From the NCBI RefSeq assembly GCF_000397205.1, contig NC_021237.1, positions 5,439,501 through 5,503,500 of the forward strand: a DNA stretch of 64,000 bases, given 5' to 3'. The first letter of the stretch is position 1. Each line of letters opens with the position of its first letter. The position numbers and the translations under genes are program-made. Positions 10,589 to 19,698 of this stretch are shown here, piece after piece. Below the pieces are notes generated by a model that was given only the letters and a program-made list of their open reading frames with translations, was not told where the DNA came from and made no database searches. Origin of the DNA: Pseudomonas protegens CHA0. Its GTDB lineage: Bacteria; Pseudomonadota; Gammaproteobacteria; Pseudomonadales; Pseudomonadaceae.

Positions 10589-10626
10589 ATTTTCGAAAAT
10601 GAACATTAATGTTCGAATTCAAATAT
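10589..10626 (+). promoter_or_regulatory. Tandem GlpR operators 2 and 3 of glpD
   Basis: Two adjacent 18-bp sites: ATTTTCGAAAATGAACAT (10589-10606, 16 of 18 consensus matches) and ATGTTCGAATTCAAATAT (10609-10626, 15 of 18). Their centres are 20 bp apart, so two repressor dimers would sit on the same helix face. They end 22 bp before the glpD start codon, in position to block transcription. Confidence 0.7.
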
Positions 10627-10648
10627 CAAAGTAACACGAGGCCTGTCG

Positions 10649-12187
10649 ATGCCCACTTCTACCTTGCCCGCGCGCCCTCTTTCCGAGGTTTACGATATCG
10701 CCGTCATTGGCGGTGGGATCAATGGTGTTGGAATTGCCGCCGATGCGGCAGGTCGCGGCCTGTCCGTGTTCCTTTGCGAAAAGGACGACCTGGCCAGCCA
10801 TACCTCCTCGGCCAGCAGCAAGCTGATCCACGGCGGCCTGCGCTACCTCGAACATTACGAGTTCCGCCTGGTGCGCGAAGCCCTGGCCGAACGCGAAGTG
10901 CTGCTGGCCAAGGCCCCGCATATCGTCAAGCCCATGCGTTTCGTCCTTCCGCACCGGCCACACCTGCGCCCGGCCTGGATGATTCGCGCCGGCCTGTTCC
11001 TGTATGACCACCTGGGCAAGCGGGAAAAACTCGCCGGCTCGCGCAGCCTGAAGTTCGGTGCCGACAGCGCCCTGAAAGCCGAAATCACCAAGGGCTTCGA
11101 ATACTCCGATTGCTGGGTCGACGATGCGCGCCTGGTGGTGCTCAATGCCATGGCCGCCCGCGAACACGGCGCCCACGTTCATACCCAGACCCGCTGCATC
11201 AGCGCCCGCCGCAGCAAGGGCCTGTGGCAACTGGAGCTGGAGCGCGCCGATGGCAGCCTGTTCTCCATCAGCGCCAAGGCCCTGGTGAACGCCGCGGGCC
11301 CCTGGGTCGCCAAGTTCATCAAGGACGACCTCAAGCTGGAGTCGCCGTACGGTATCCGCCTGATCCAGGGCAGCCACCTGATCGTGCCCAAGCTGTACGA
11401 GGGCGAGCACGCGCACATCCTGCAGAACGAGGACCAGCGCATCGTCTTCACCATTCCCTACCTCAACCAGTTCACCCTGATCGGTACCACCGACCGCGAA
11501 TACACCGGCGACCCGGCCAAGGTGGCGATCACTGAAGGTGAAACCGATTACCTGCTGCAAGTGGTCAATGCGCACTTCAAGAAACAGCTGAGCCGCAGCG
11601 ATATCCTGCACAGCTATTCCGGCGTTCGCCCGCTGTGCAATGACGAATCCGACAACCCTTCGGCCGTGACCCGCGACTACACCCTGGCCCTTTCCGGCCA
11701 TGGCGAGGAGGCCCCCCTGCTGTCGGTGTTCGGCGGCAAGCTGACCACCTACCGCAAACTGGCGGAATCGGCGATGGCGCAGCTGGCGCCGTACTTCAAG
11801 CAGGCCAAGCCGAGCTGGACAGCCCAGGCCACCCTGCCCGGTGGCGAGAACATGAGCACGCCACAGGCACTGGCAGAAGCCATCCGCAAGAAGTTCGACT
11901 GGGTACCCAGCCAGATCGCCCAGCGCTGGGCCACCAGCTACGGCAGCCGTACCTGGCGCCTGCTGGAAGGCGTGCACAGCCTCAGCGACCTGGGCGAACA
12001 CCTGGGCGGCGGCCTCTATACCCGTGAAGTGGATTACCTGTGCAGCGAGGAATGGGCAGTGAAAGCCCAGGACATTCTCTGGCGCCGGAGCAAGCTCGGG
12101 CTGTTCACCACCGAGGCGCAGCAGCAGCAACTGCAGGATTATCTGCAGAAAGTCGAGCACAATCGCGGCAAGATCAAGGCTGCCTGA
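10649..12187 (+). CDS. glpD: Aerobic glycerol-3-phosphate dehydrogenase
   Basis: A 512-residue membrane-associated flavoenzyme that oxidises glycerol 3-phosphate to dihydroxyacetone phosphate and passes electrons to ubiquinone. The FAD dinucleotide fold is at the N-terminus (VYDIAVIGGGINGVGIAAD, about residues 10-29). Family motifs follow: SSKLIHGGLRYLE (about 54-66), AGPWV and IGTTDREY, with SGVRPL near residue 330 and the C-terminal cap domain after about 390. It starts inside the GlpR-operator region and is followed by a strong terminator, so it is a single-gene unit. Confidence 0.97.
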   Translation: MPTSTLPARPLSEVYDIAVIGGGINGVGIAADAAGRGLSVFLCEKDDLASHTSSASSKLIHGGLRYLEHYEFRLVREALAEREVLLAKAPHIVKPMRFVLPHRPHLRPAWMIRAGLFLYDHLGKREKLAGSRSLKFGADSALKAEITKGFEYSDCWVDDARLVVLNAMAAREHGAHVHTQTRCISARRSKGLWQLELERADGSLFSISAKALVNAAGPWVAKFIKDDLKLESPYGIRLIQGSHLIVPKLYEGEHAHILQNEDQRIVFTIPYLNQFTLIGTTDREYTGDPAKVAITEGETDYLLQVVNAHFKKQLSRSDILHSYSGVRPLCNDESDNPSAVTRDYTLALSGHGEEAPLLSVFGGKLTTYRKLAESAMAQLAPYFKQAKPSWTAQATLPGGENMSTPQALAEAIRKKFDWVPSQIAQRWATSYGSRTWRLLEGVHSLSDLGEHLGGGLYTREVDYLCSEEWAVKAQDILWRRSKLGLFTTEAQQQQLQDYLQKVEHNRGKIKAA

Positions 12188-12204
12188 GCCACATAGGCAA
12201 GCAA

Positions 12205-12237
12205 AGCCCCTGCACCGGAAGGTCCAGGGGCTTTTTT
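12205..12237 (+). terminator. Rho-independent terminator of glpD
   Basis: Stem AGCCCCTG / CAGGGGCT with a 12-nt loop followed by a run of T residues, beginning 18 bp after the glpD stop codon. Confidence 0.92.
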
Positions 12238-12260
12238 GTGGGCCAGCAGGATTGAACGTT

Positions 12261-12282
12261 TCGCCGGCAAGCCGGCTCCTAC
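12261..12282. repeat. Single REP element
   Basis: One copy of the REP core (CGCCGGCAAGCCGGCTCCTA) directly after the glpD terminator. Confidence 0.8.
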
Positions 12283-12297
12283 AATGGCAGGGGCGCG

Positions 12298-12342
12298 TTC
12301 GGTTTTCCGAATGACAAAGCCACAGGGGTTCGGATAACCGGA
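12298..12342 (+). promoter_or_regulatory. Two AauR enhancer sites upstream of aatJ
   Basis: TTCGGTTTTCCGAA (12298-12311) is a perfect match to TTCGG-N4-CCGAA, the motif I recall for AauR in P. putida. TTCGGATAACCGGA (12329-12342) matches with one change. Their centres are 31 bp apart, about three turns. They lie about 80-120 bp upstream of a -24/-12 promoter, the usual position for a sigma-54 activator. Confidence 0.8.
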
Positions 12343-12418
12343 TACAGCCGCTGAAATCCCCAGGTCATAAATATTCTATAGGCTTGAAAATCAAGGGTTT
12401 GACGATGATCAATGGGTC

Positions 12419-12434
12419 TGGCACGACTCATGCT
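12419..12434 (+). promoter_or_regulatory. Sigma-54 promoter of aatJ
   Basis: TGGCACGACTCATGCT: the -24 GG and -12 GC are separated by exactly 10 nt and the -24 hexamer is a full consensus TGGCAC. It lies about 118 bp before the aatJ start and downstream of the AauR sites. Confidence 0.85.
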
Positions 12435-12551
12435 CTACACTGTGCGACGAATGCCTGTCGTGCCAACACAACAGGAGCCGTCAAGGCATTCGCTGTATAA
12501 AAGAGCCGTCGAACTGGCTTCATAAAAAAAACAAATGTCGAGGAAATATTG

Positions 12552-13466
12552 ATGCGCATCGTTCCCCATCTGTTGGGCGCAGCTATCGCTGCCGCTCTGA
12601 TTAGCACTCCAGTTTTCGCTGCCGAGCTCACCGGCACACTGAAGAAAATCAAAGAGTCCGGCACCATCACCCTCGGACATCGCGACGCTTCCATTCCGTT
12701 TTCCTACATCGCTGACGCTTCCGGCGTGCCAGTGGGTTACTCCCACGACATCCAGCTGAAAATCGTCGAAGCGATCAAGAAAGACCTCGACATGCCTGAC
12801 CTGAAGGTCAAGTACAACCTGGTCACCTCCCAGACCCGTATCCCGCTGGTGCAGAACGGCACCGTGGACGTCGAGTGCGGCTCCACCACCAACAACGTCG
12901 AGCGTCAGCAACAAGTCGACTTCTCCGTTGGCATCTTCGAGATCGGCACCCGTCTGCTGTCCAAGAAGGACTCTTCCTACAAGGACTTCGCGGACCTGAA
13001 AGGCAAGAACGTGGTAACCACCGCCGGTACCACTTCCGAGCGCATCCTCAAGGCCATGAACGCCGACAAGCAGATGGGCATGAACGTGATCTCCGCCAAG
13101 GACCACGGTGAGTCGTTCCAGATGCTGGAATCGGGCCGCGCCGTAGCCTTCATGATGGACGACGCGCTGCTGGCCGGTGAAATGGCCAAGGCCAAGAAAC
13201 CGACCGACTGGGCCGTGACCGGTACCCCTCAGTCCTACGAAATCTACGGCTGCATGGTGCGCAAGGGCGATGCCCCGTTCAAGAAAGCCGTGGATGACGC
13301 CATCGTCGCCACCTACAAATCGGGCGAAATCAACAAGATCTACGATAAGTGGTTCCAGTCGCCGATCCCGCCAAAAGGCCTGAACCTGATGTTCCCGATG
13401 AGCGACGAGCTCAAGGCCCTGATCGCCAACCCGACCGACAAAGCGGCTGACGACAAAAAGTCCTGA
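12552..13466 (+). CDS. aatJ: Glutamate/aspartate ABC transporter periplasmic binding protein
   Basis: A 304-residue periplasmic protein that captures acidic amino acids for the AatQMP permease. A Sec signal peptide (about residues 1-23, ending PVFAAE) precedes a family 3 solute-binding domain with GTITLGHRDASIPFSYI, YSHDIQLKIVEAIKK and DVECGSTTNNVER, characteristic of GltI-type proteins. I prefer the ATG at 12552, preceded by GAGGAAA. An A-rich stretch (12524-12535) before the start also fits the loose Crc/Hfq motif. Confidence 0.95.
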   Translation: MRIVPHLLGAAIAAALISTPVFAAELTGTLKKIKESGTITLGHRDASIPFSYIADASGVPVGYSHDIQLKIVEAIKKDLDMPDLKVKYNLVTSQTRIPLVQNGTVDVECGSTTNNVERQQQVDFSVGIFEIGTRLLSKKDSSYKDFADLKGKNVVTTAGTTSERILKAMNADKQMGMNVISAKDHGESFQMLESGRAVAFMMDDALLAGEMAKAKKPTDWAVTGTPQSYEIYGCMVRKGDAPFKKAVDDAIVATYKSGEINKIYDKWFQSPIPPKGLNLMFPMSDELKALIANPTDKAADDKKS

Positions 13467-13483
13467 TTCCTGACTAACCTTAT

Positions 13484-13512
13484 CTCCTGAAGGGGCCCTG
13501 CCCTTTCAGGAG
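13484..13512 (+). terminator. Intercistronic hairpin between aatJ and aatQ
   Basis: Stem CTCCTGAAGGG / CCCTTTCAGGAG with a short loop and no T run. Such hairpins between binding-protein and permease genes usually stabilise the upstream message and allow more binding protein than permease, rather than end transcription completely. Confidence 0.65.
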
Positions 13513-13657
13513 TCTGTCACTACCTGCTGGCATTTTTTGGAAACACTCGAACCGGTGGTTGTCGAGCCGATCGTGTGTGCCTGATCGTCATGATCAGGCG
13601 GGAACGGACGTCCCCAGGCGGGTGCTTGTACATCGAACGATCTGAGGGGTAACCCTA

Positions 13658-14404
13658 ATGAATTACAACTGGGACTGGGGCGTGTTCTTCAAGTCCACCG
13701 GCGTGGGCAGCGAGACCTATCTCGACTGGTTCATCTCCGGCCTGGGCTGGACCATCGCCATCGCCGTGGTGGCCTGGATCATCGCGCTGCTGCTGGGCTC
13801 GATCCTGGGCGTCATGCGCACCGTGCCGAACCGCCTAGTGTCGGGCATCGCCACCGTGTACGTGGAGATCTTCCGCAACGTGCCGCTGCTGGTGCAGCTG
13901 TTCATCTGGTACTTCCTGGTGCCGGACCTGCTGCCGGAGAACCTCCAGGAGTGGTACAAGCAGGACCTCAACCCGACCACCTCGGCCTACCTGAGCGTTG
14001 TCGTGTGCCTGGGCCTGTTCACCGCCGCACGGGTTTGCGAACAGGTACGTACCGGTATCCAGGCCCTGCCCCGCGGCCAGGAATCCGCCGCACGCGCCAT
14101 GGGCTTCTCGCTGCCGCAGATCTACTGGAACGTGCTGCTGCCCCAGGCCTACCGAATCATCATTCCGCCACTCACCTCGGAGTTCCTCAACGTATTCAAG
14201 AACTCCTCCGTGGCGTCGCTGATCGGCTTGATGGAATTGCTGGCCCAGACCAAGCAGACCGCCGAGTTCTCGGCCAACCTGTTCGAAGCCTTCACCCTGG
14301 CTACCCTGATCTACTTCACCCTGAACATGAGCCTGATGCTGCTGATGCGCCTGGTGGAGAAGAAAGTTTCGGTCCCCGGCCTGATCTCCGTGGGAGGTAA
14401 ATAA
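13658..14404 (+). CDS. aatQ: Glutamate/aspartate ABC transporter permease (GltJ type)
   Basis: A 248-residue inner-membrane subunit. About five hydrophobic helices are visible, and the cytoplasmic EAA loop that contacts the ATPase is present as ALPRGQESAARAMGFSLPQ (about 140-158). The N-terminal MNYNWDWGVFFKSTGVG resembles GltJ. GAGGGG precedes the ATG. Its stop overlaps the aatM start by one base (TAATG arrangement), indicating translational coupling. Confidence 0.94.
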   Translation: MNYNWDWGVFFKSTGVGSETYLDWFISGLGWTIAIAVVAWIIALLLGSILGVMRTVPNRLVSGIATVYVEIFRNVPLLVQLFIWYFLVPDLLPENLQEWYKQDLNPTTSAYLSVVVCLGLFTAARVCEQVRTGIQALPRGQESAARAMGFSLPQIYWNVLLPQAYRIIIPPLTSEFLNVFKNSSVASLIGLMELLAQTKQTAEFSANLFEAFTLATLIYFTLNMSLMLLMRLVEKKVSVPGLISVGGK

Positions 14405-15075
14405 TGGAATTCGACTTCTCGGGCATCATCCCGGCCATTCCCGGCCTGTGGAACGGCATGCTGATGACCCTCAAGCTGATGGTCATGGGTGTGGTCGGCG
14501 GGATCATCCTCGGCACCTTGCTGGCCTTGATGCGCTTGTCTCACAACAAGCTGCTGTCGAACCTGGCGGGCGCCTACGTCAACTACTTCCGCTCGATCCC
14601 GCTGCTGCTGGTGATCACCTGGTTCTACCTGGCGGTGCCTTTCGTGCTGCGCTGGATCACCGGCGAAGACACCCCGATCGGCGCATTCACCTCGTGCATC
14701 GTGGCCTTCATGATGTTCGAAGCGGCGTACTTCTGCGAAATCGTCCGTGCCGGCGTGCAGTCGATCCCCAAGGGCCAGATGGGCGCCGCCCAGGCACTGG
14801 GCATGAGCTATGGCCAGACCATGCGCCTGATCATCCTGCCCCAGGCGTTTCGCAAGATGACCCCGCTGCTGCTGCAGCAGAGCATCATCCTGTTCCAGGA
14901 CACCTCCCTGGTGTACACCGTGGGCCTGGTGGATTTCCTCAACGCCTCGCGGTCCAGCGGCGACATCATCGGCCGCTCCAATGAATTCCTGATCATCGCT
15001 GGTCTGGTCTATTTCACAATCAGCTTTGCCGCCTCGCTGCTGGTCAAGCGTCTGCAAAAAAGGTTCGCCGTATGA
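14404..15075 (+). CDS. aatM: Glutamate/aspartate ABC transporter permease (GltK type)
   Basis: A 223-residue second permease subunit with five predicted membrane helices and an EAA loop [19 protein letters not shown] (about residues 120-138). It opens with [19 protein letters not shown] as in GltK proteins. It overlaps aatQ at its start and aatP at its end (4 bp), so the three membrane and ATPase subunits are made in a fixed ratio. Confidence 0.94.
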   Translation: MEFDFSGIIPAIPGLWNGMLMTLKLMVMGVVGGIILGTLLALMRLSHNKLLSNLAGAYVNYFRSIPLLLVITWFYLAVPFVLRWITGEDTPIGAFTSCIVAFMMFEAAYFCEIVRAGVQSIPKGQMGAAQALGMSYGQTMRLIILPQAFRKMTPLLLQQSIILFQDTSLVYTVGLVDFLNASRSSGDIIGRSNEFLIIAGLVYFTISFAASLLVKRLQKRFAV

Positions 15076-15806
15076 TCTCTATCAAGAACATCAACAAGTG
15101 GTATGGGGACTTCCAGGTGCTGACCGATTGCAGCACCGAGGTCAAGAAAGGTGAAGTGGTGGTGGTCTGCGGGCCGTCCGGCTCCGGCAAGTCGACCCTG
15201 ATCAAGTGCGTCAACGCCTTGGAACCCTTCCAGAAAGGCGACATCGTGGTGGACGGCACTTCCATCGCCGACCCCAAGACCAACCTGCCGAAACTGCGTT
15301 CCCGCGTGGGCATGGTGTTCCAGCATTTCGAGCTGTTCCCGCACCTGACCATCACCGAGAACCTGACCATCGCGCAGATCAAGGTGCTGGGCCGCAGCAA
15401 GGAAGAGGCCACCAAGAAAGGCCTGCAACTGCTGGACCGCGTCGGCCTCGCCGCCCACGCCCACAAGCACCCGGGGCAACTCTCCGGTGGCCAGCAACAA
15501 CGTGTGGCCATCGCCCGCGCCCTGGCCATGGACCCGATCGTCATGCTGTTCGACGAACCGACCTCGGCCCTGGACCCGGAAATGGTCAACGAAGTGCTGG
15601 ACGTCATGGTGCAACTGGCCCATGAAGGCATGACCATGATGTGCGTAACCCACGAAATGGGCTTTGCCCGCAAAGTGGCGAACCGGGTGATCTTCATGGA
15701 CAAGGGCCAGATCATCGAGGACTGCCAGAAAGAAGAGTTCTTCGGCGATATCAGCGCCCGCTCCGAACGTGCGCAGCACTTCCTCGAGAAGATCCTGCAG
15801 CACTAA
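15072..15806 (+). CDS. aatP: Glutamate/aspartate ABC transporter ATP-binding protein
   Basis: A 244-residue ATPase powering acidic amino acid import. Motifs: Walker [10 protein letters not shown] (about 35-43), Q-loop [11 protein letters not shown], signature LSGGQQQR (about 137-144), Walker [16 protein letters not shown], and switch His in VTHEMGFA. The PAAT-family wording throughout supports polar amino acid transport. It ends the transport part of the operon; a REP pair lies before aauS. Confidence 0.95.
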   Translation: MISIKNINKWYGDFQVLTDCSTEVKKGEVVVVCGPSGSGKSTLIKCVNALEPFQKGDIVVDGTSIADPKTNLPKLRSRVGMVFQHFELFPHLTITENLTIAQIKVLGRSKEEATKKGLQLLDRVGLAAHAHKHPGQLSGGQQQRVAIARALAMDPIVMLFDEPTSALDPEMVNEVLDVMVQLAHEGMTMMCVTHEMGFARKVANRVIFMDKGQIIEDCQKEEFFGDISARSERAQHFLEKILQH

Positions 15807-15818
15807 AACCCGCGTTCC

Positions 15819-15905
15819 TGTAGGCGCCGGCTTGCCTGCGACGGGACGGTATCTGACTCCCCTATCGTCAGTGCCGCCCTGGTCGCCGGCAAGCCGGCTC
15901 CTACA
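15819..15905. repeat. REP pair (REPIN) between aatP and aauS
   Basis: Two inverted REP cores about 40 bp apart, lying between the transporter and regulator genes, where they may reduce read-through or stabilise the aat message. Confidence 0.8.
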
Positions 15906-15939
15906 GACACTGCGCAGTGGTTGACCCAAGGCATCTGTG

Positions 15940-17841
15940 ATGAAATGCGACCCCACTCTCTATCGCGCCGCGCCGCCATCACTCGCCGTGAAACCCCGCC
16001 TGATCCGACATCTATTCCTGCCGCCCCTGGTCATCCTGCTGATGATCGGCCTGGGCTACGTCGGGTTCTGGATCAGCGAGCACAACGGCATCCGCACCCT
16101 CGGCGAAAATGGCCAGCGCCAGCTGGAGCTGCATGCCCGCGCCGTAGAAAGTGAGATCAGCAAGTACACCTATCTGCCGAGCCTGCTGGAACTGGAATCC
16201 AGTGTTTCCCAGCTGCTGGGCGATCCTTCGCCGGAACACCGGCAAACCGTCAATCAATACCTCGAAGGCCTGAACCGCCGCAGCCGCAGCCGGGCCATCT
16301 ATGTCATGGACACCACGGGCCGGGTGGTAGCCACCAGCAACTGGCGTGACGTCGACAGCTACCTGGGCGAAGACCTGTCGTTCCGGGCCTATTACCAGAA
16401 CGCCGTGCGCGGCCAGCCCGGGCGCTTCTACGGCATCGGCAGCACCAACGGCGAACCTGGCTACTACCTGGCCCATGGCCTGGAGGAACAAGGCAAGATC
16501 ATCGGCGTGGCGGTGGTCAAGGTACGCCTGGAGGCCCTGGAGGAACGCTGGCAGCGTGCCCGCCTGGAAGCCTTCGTCAGCGACGAGAACGGCATCATCA
16601 TCCTGTCCAGCGACCCGGCGCGCCGCCTCAAGTCGGTCCGCCCGCTCAGCGACGACACCAAGGAACGCCTGGCCCGCAGCCTGCAATACTACTGGTTCCC
16701 CCTCAACGAACTGGAACCCCTGGCCCGGGAACGCCTGGCCGAAGGCGTGGAAAAGCTGACCTTTCCGGCCAACACCGAGCTGGTGTCCGACGAGAAAGCC
16801 ATCAGCTACCTGTCCCAGACCCGGCCCCTGAGCGATACCCCCTGGAACTTCACCCTGCTCACCCCGTTGCAGGACCTGCGCCGCGAAGCCATCAACCAGG
16901 GCATCCTGGTGGCGGTGGCCTTTGCCCTGGTGGCCTTTCTGCTGATCGCCTGGAACGAACGGCGCAAGGTCATCGCCACTCGCCTGGCCGCCCGTGAAGC
17001 CCTGCAGGAAGCCAACAGCCAGCTGGAACGGCGGATCACCGAACGCACCGCCGACCTGCGGGCCAGCAACGAACGGCTCAAGGGCCAGATCCGCGAACGC
17101 CGCCAGGCCGAGGAAACCCTGCGCCGCGCCCAGGACGAACTGGTCCAGGCCGGCAAGCTGGCGGCCATCGGCCAGATGTCCACCAGCATCGCCCACGAAC
17201 TGAACCAGCCCTTGGCGGCCTTGCGTACCTTGTCCGGCAACACCGTGCGCTTCCTCGAACGCGGCGCCCTGGACACCGCCAGCGCCAACCTCAAGACCAT
17301 CAATGAACTGATCGACCGCATGGGCCGCATCACCGCCAGCCTGCGCTCCTTCGCCCGCCGTGGCGACGACCAGGGCCAGGCCAGCCTGGACAAGGCCGTT
17401 GACGCAGCCCTGCAAGTGCTCAATGCGCGCCTCGAACCCCTGCCCCTGCAACTGCACCGCGACTTCACCGAGCAGACCCTGCAGATCGACCAGACCCGCC
17501 TGGAGCAGATCCTGGTCAACCTGATCGGCAATGCCCTGGATGCCATGCAGGCCCAACCGGAGCCGCAACTGTGGCTGGAGGGCGAATTCAGCGAGGGCAA
17601 GTACCGCCTGCGGGTGCGCGACAACGGCCACGGCATCGATCTTGAAGCGCGCAAGCACCTGTTCGAACCCTTCTTCACCACCAAACCCGGCGAGCAGGGC
17701 CTGGGCCTCGGCCTGACCCTGTCCGCCAGCCTCGCCGCCGCCACCGGCGGCAGCCTGGGGGTGGAACACCCGGCAAGCGGCGGCACCGCCTTTGTCCTCA
17801 GCTTGCCCCTGGCAAGCCCCACTCAAGCCGAGCCGATATGA
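15940..17841 (+). CDS. aauS: Sensor histidine kinase for acidic amino acids
   Basis: A 633-residue DctB-type sensor kinase. An N-terminal membrane helix (about residues 27-47) and a second near 325-345 enclose a periplasmic sensing domain of about 280 residues. A coiled coil (about 350-405) leads to the H-box MSTSIAHELNQPLAALR, and the ATPase domain has NLIGNALDA (N box), VRDNGHGID (G1) and GLGLGLTLS (G2). With AauR it should sense external glutamate or aspartate and switch on the adjacent aat operon. A GTG at 15937 directly precedes the chosen ATG and could serve instead. Its end overlaps aauR by 4 bp. Confidence 0.9.
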   Translation: MKCDPTLYRAAPPSLAVKPRLIRHLFLPPLVILLMIGLGYVGFWISEHNGIRTLGENGQRQLELHARAVESEISKYTYLPSLLELESSVSQLLGDPSPEHRQTVNQYLEGLNRRSRSRAIYVMDTTGRVVATSNWRDVDSYLGEDLSFRAYYQNAVRGQPGRFYGIGSTNGEPGYYLAHGLEEQGKIIGVAVVKVRLEALEERWQRARLEAFVSDENGIIILSSDPARRLKSVRPLSDDTKERLARSLQYYWFPLNELEPLARERLAEGVEKLTFPANTELVSDEKAISYLSQTRPLSDTPWNFTLLTPLQDLRREAINQGILVAVAFALVAFLLIAWNERRKVIATRLAAREALQEANSQLERRITERTADLRASNERLKGQIRERRQAEETLRRAQDELVQAGKLAAIGQMSTSIAHELNQPLAALRTLSGNTVRFLERGALDTASANLKTINELIDRMGRITASLRSFARRGDDQGQASLDKAVDAALQVLNARLEPLPLQLHRDFTEQTLQIDQTRLEQILVNLIGNALDAMQAQPEPQLWLEGEFSEGKYRLRVRDNGHGIDLEARKHLFEPFFTTKPGEQGLGLGLTLSASLAAATGGSLGVEHPASGGTAFVLSLPLASPTQAEPI

Positions 17842-19163
17842 ACAACGAGCTGACCGTGCTGATCGTCGAAGACGACCCCCATGTCCTGCTGGGTTGCCAA
17901 CAGGCCCTGGCCCTGGAAGACATTCCCTGCATCGGTGTGGGCAGCGCCGAAGAAGCCCTGGCCCAGGTCGGTGAAAACTTTCCCGGCATCGTGGTCAGCG
18001 ATATTCGCCTGCCGGGCATCGATGGCCTGGAACTGCTGAACCGCCTCAAGGCCCGGGACCGCAGCCTGCCGGTGGTGCTGATCACTGGCCACGGCGATAT
18101 TTCCATGGCCGTGGGCGCCATGCAGAAAGGCGCCTACGACTTCATGGAAAAACCCTTCTCCCCCGAGCGCCTGGTGGATGTGGCCCGCCGCGCCCTGGAG
18201 CAACGGGGCCTGGCCCGGGAAGTAACTTCGCTGCGCCGCCAGCTGGCCGAACGCAGTTCCCTGGAAGGGCGGATCATCGGCCGCTCGCCGGCCATGCAGA
18301 ACCTGCGGGAGCTGATCGCCAACGTTGCCGATACCTCGGCCAACGTGCTGATCGAAGGCGAGACCGGCACCGGCAAGGAACTGGTCGCCCGTTGCCTGCA
18401 CGACTTCAGCCGGCGCCACCAGCAGCAGTTCGTCGCCCTGAACTGCGGCGGCCTGCCCGAGAACCTCTTCGAAAGCGAGATCTTCGGCCACGAGGCCAAC
18501 GCCTTCACCGGCGCCGGCAAACGGCGCATCGGCAAGATCGAGCACGCCCACCAGGGCACGCTGTTCCTCGACGAAGTGGAAAGCATGCCGATCAACCTGC
18601 AGATCAAGCTCTTGCGCGTGTTGCAGGAGCGTACCCTGGAGCGCCTCGGTTCCAACCAGAGCGTGGCCGTGGATTGCCGGGTGATCGCCGCCACCAAGTC
18701 GGACCTGGACGAAATGAGCCGGGCCAAGGAGTTTCGCAGCGACCTGTACTACCGCCTCAACGTGGTGACCCTGGAACTGCCGCCCCTGCGCGAACGCCGC
18801 GAAGACATCCTGCAGTTGTTCGAGCATTTCCTGCAGCAGTCGTCACTGCGCTTTGACCGCGCGGTGCCGGAGCTGGACAACCAAACCCTGTCGACCCTCA
18901 TGAGCCACGACTGGCCGGGCAACGTGCGCGAGTTGCGCAACGTCGCCGAACGCTTTGCCCTCGGCCTGCCGGCCTTCAAGAAGCCCGGCAGCAGTGTCGC
19001 CCAGGGGCTGGGCTTTGCCGAGGCGGTGGAAGCCTTCGAGCGCAACCTGCTCAACGATGCCTTGCAGCGCAGCGGCGGCAACCTGACCCAGGCCAGCCAG
19101 GAGCTGGGCATGGCCAAGACCACCCTGTTCGACAAGGTCAAGAAGTACGGCCTGAGCCACTAA
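17838..19163 (+). CDS. aauR: Sigma-54-dependent response regulator for acidic amino acid uptake
   Basis: A 441-residue NtrC/DctD-type activator. The receiver domain carries the acidic pair in VEDDPH and the phosphoacceptor in VVSDIRLPGIDG, with Lys in EKPFSPERL. The AAA+ domain has Walker A GETGTGKE (about 174-181), the sigma-54 contact loop as ANAFTGAGK, and Walker B LFLDEVES. A Fis-type helix-turn-helix ends the protein (LTQASQELGMAKTTLFDKVK). The predicted targets, TTCGG-N4-CCGAA sites and a -24/-12 promoter, lie before aatJ in this window. Confidence 0.92.
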   Translation: MNNELTVLIVEDDPHVLLGCQQALALEDIPCIGVGSAEEALAQVGENFPGIVVSDIRLPGIDGLELLNRLKARDRSLPVVLITGHGDISMAVGAMQKGAYDFMEKPFSPERLVDVARRALEQRGLAREVTSLRRQLAERSSLEGRIIGRSPAMQNLRELIANVADTSANVLIEGETGTGKELVARCLHDFSRRHQQQFVALNCGGLPENLFESEIFGHEANAFTGAGKRRIGKIEHAHQGTLFLDEVESMPINLQIKLLRVLQERTLERLGSNQSVAVDCRVIAATKSDLDEMSRAKEFRSDLYYRLNVVTLELPPLRERREDILQLFEHFLQQSSLRFDRAVPELDNQTLSTLMSHDWPGNVRELRNVAERFALGLPAFKKPGSSVAQGLGFAEAVEAFERNLLNDALQRSGGNLTQASQELGMAKTTLFDKVKKYGLSH

Positions 19164-19181
19164 CCCAAGGCGCGAGTAACC

Positions 19182-19520
19182 ATGGATCTATTGTTGAAGG
19201 CCGCCCTGGGCGCGGCGGTGGTGGTGATTCTGGCGGCCCTGGCCAAGACCCGGAACTACTACATCGCCGGCCTGGTGCCGCTGTTCCCGACCTTTGCCCT
19301 GATCGCCCACTACATCGTCGGCAAGGGCCGCTCCCTCGATGACCTGAAGACCACCATCCTGTTCGGCATGTGGTCGATCATTCCCTACTTCGTCTACCTG
19401 GCGACCCTGTATGTGATGGTCGACCGCCTGCGCCTGGAAGCTTCCCTGGCGGTAGCCGCCGTGGCCTGGCTGATCGCCGCGACGATCCTGGTCAGCGTCT
19501 GGGTGCGCCTCCACGCCTGA
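19182..19520 (+). CDS. glpM: GlpM family inner-membrane protein
   Basis: A 112-residue protein with four predicted membrane helices. The stretch KTRNYYIAGLVPLFPTFALI and the following AHYIVGKG and MWSIIPYFVYL match the GlpM/YdgC family closely along its full length. In P. aeruginosa glpM follows glpD and affects alginate production; the biochemical role is unknown. Here it lies 18 bp after aauR rather than after glpD, so it is probably cotranscribed with the two-component genes. Confidence 0.9.
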   Translation: MDLLLKAALGAAVVVILAALAKTRNYYIAGLVPLFPTFALIAHYIVGKGRSLDDLKTTILFGMWSIIPYFVYLATLYVMVDRLRLEASLAVAAVAWLIAATILVSVWVRLHA

Positions 19521-19534
19521 GCTCCCGCCCTTCC

Positions 19535-19559
19535 CGTAGGAGCGAGCTTGCTCGCGAAG
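19535..19559. repeat. REP element, variant core
   Basis: GTAGGAGCGAGCTTGCTCGC: a second REP group with GAGC/GCTC in place of GCCGGC/GCCGGC, directly after glpM. Confidence 0.75.
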
Positions 19560-19698
19560 CCTGCGCCGCGGTCTTTCGCCGGCAACCCGGCAACGACCCT
19601 GGCCCGACCCTTGCATTTACCCGGCAAAGCCCGTCCAGCCTGCGTTCGAGCGGTATCACGCAGTTTTCTGGAGGGCGCTGCCATGGGTAAAGAACACT

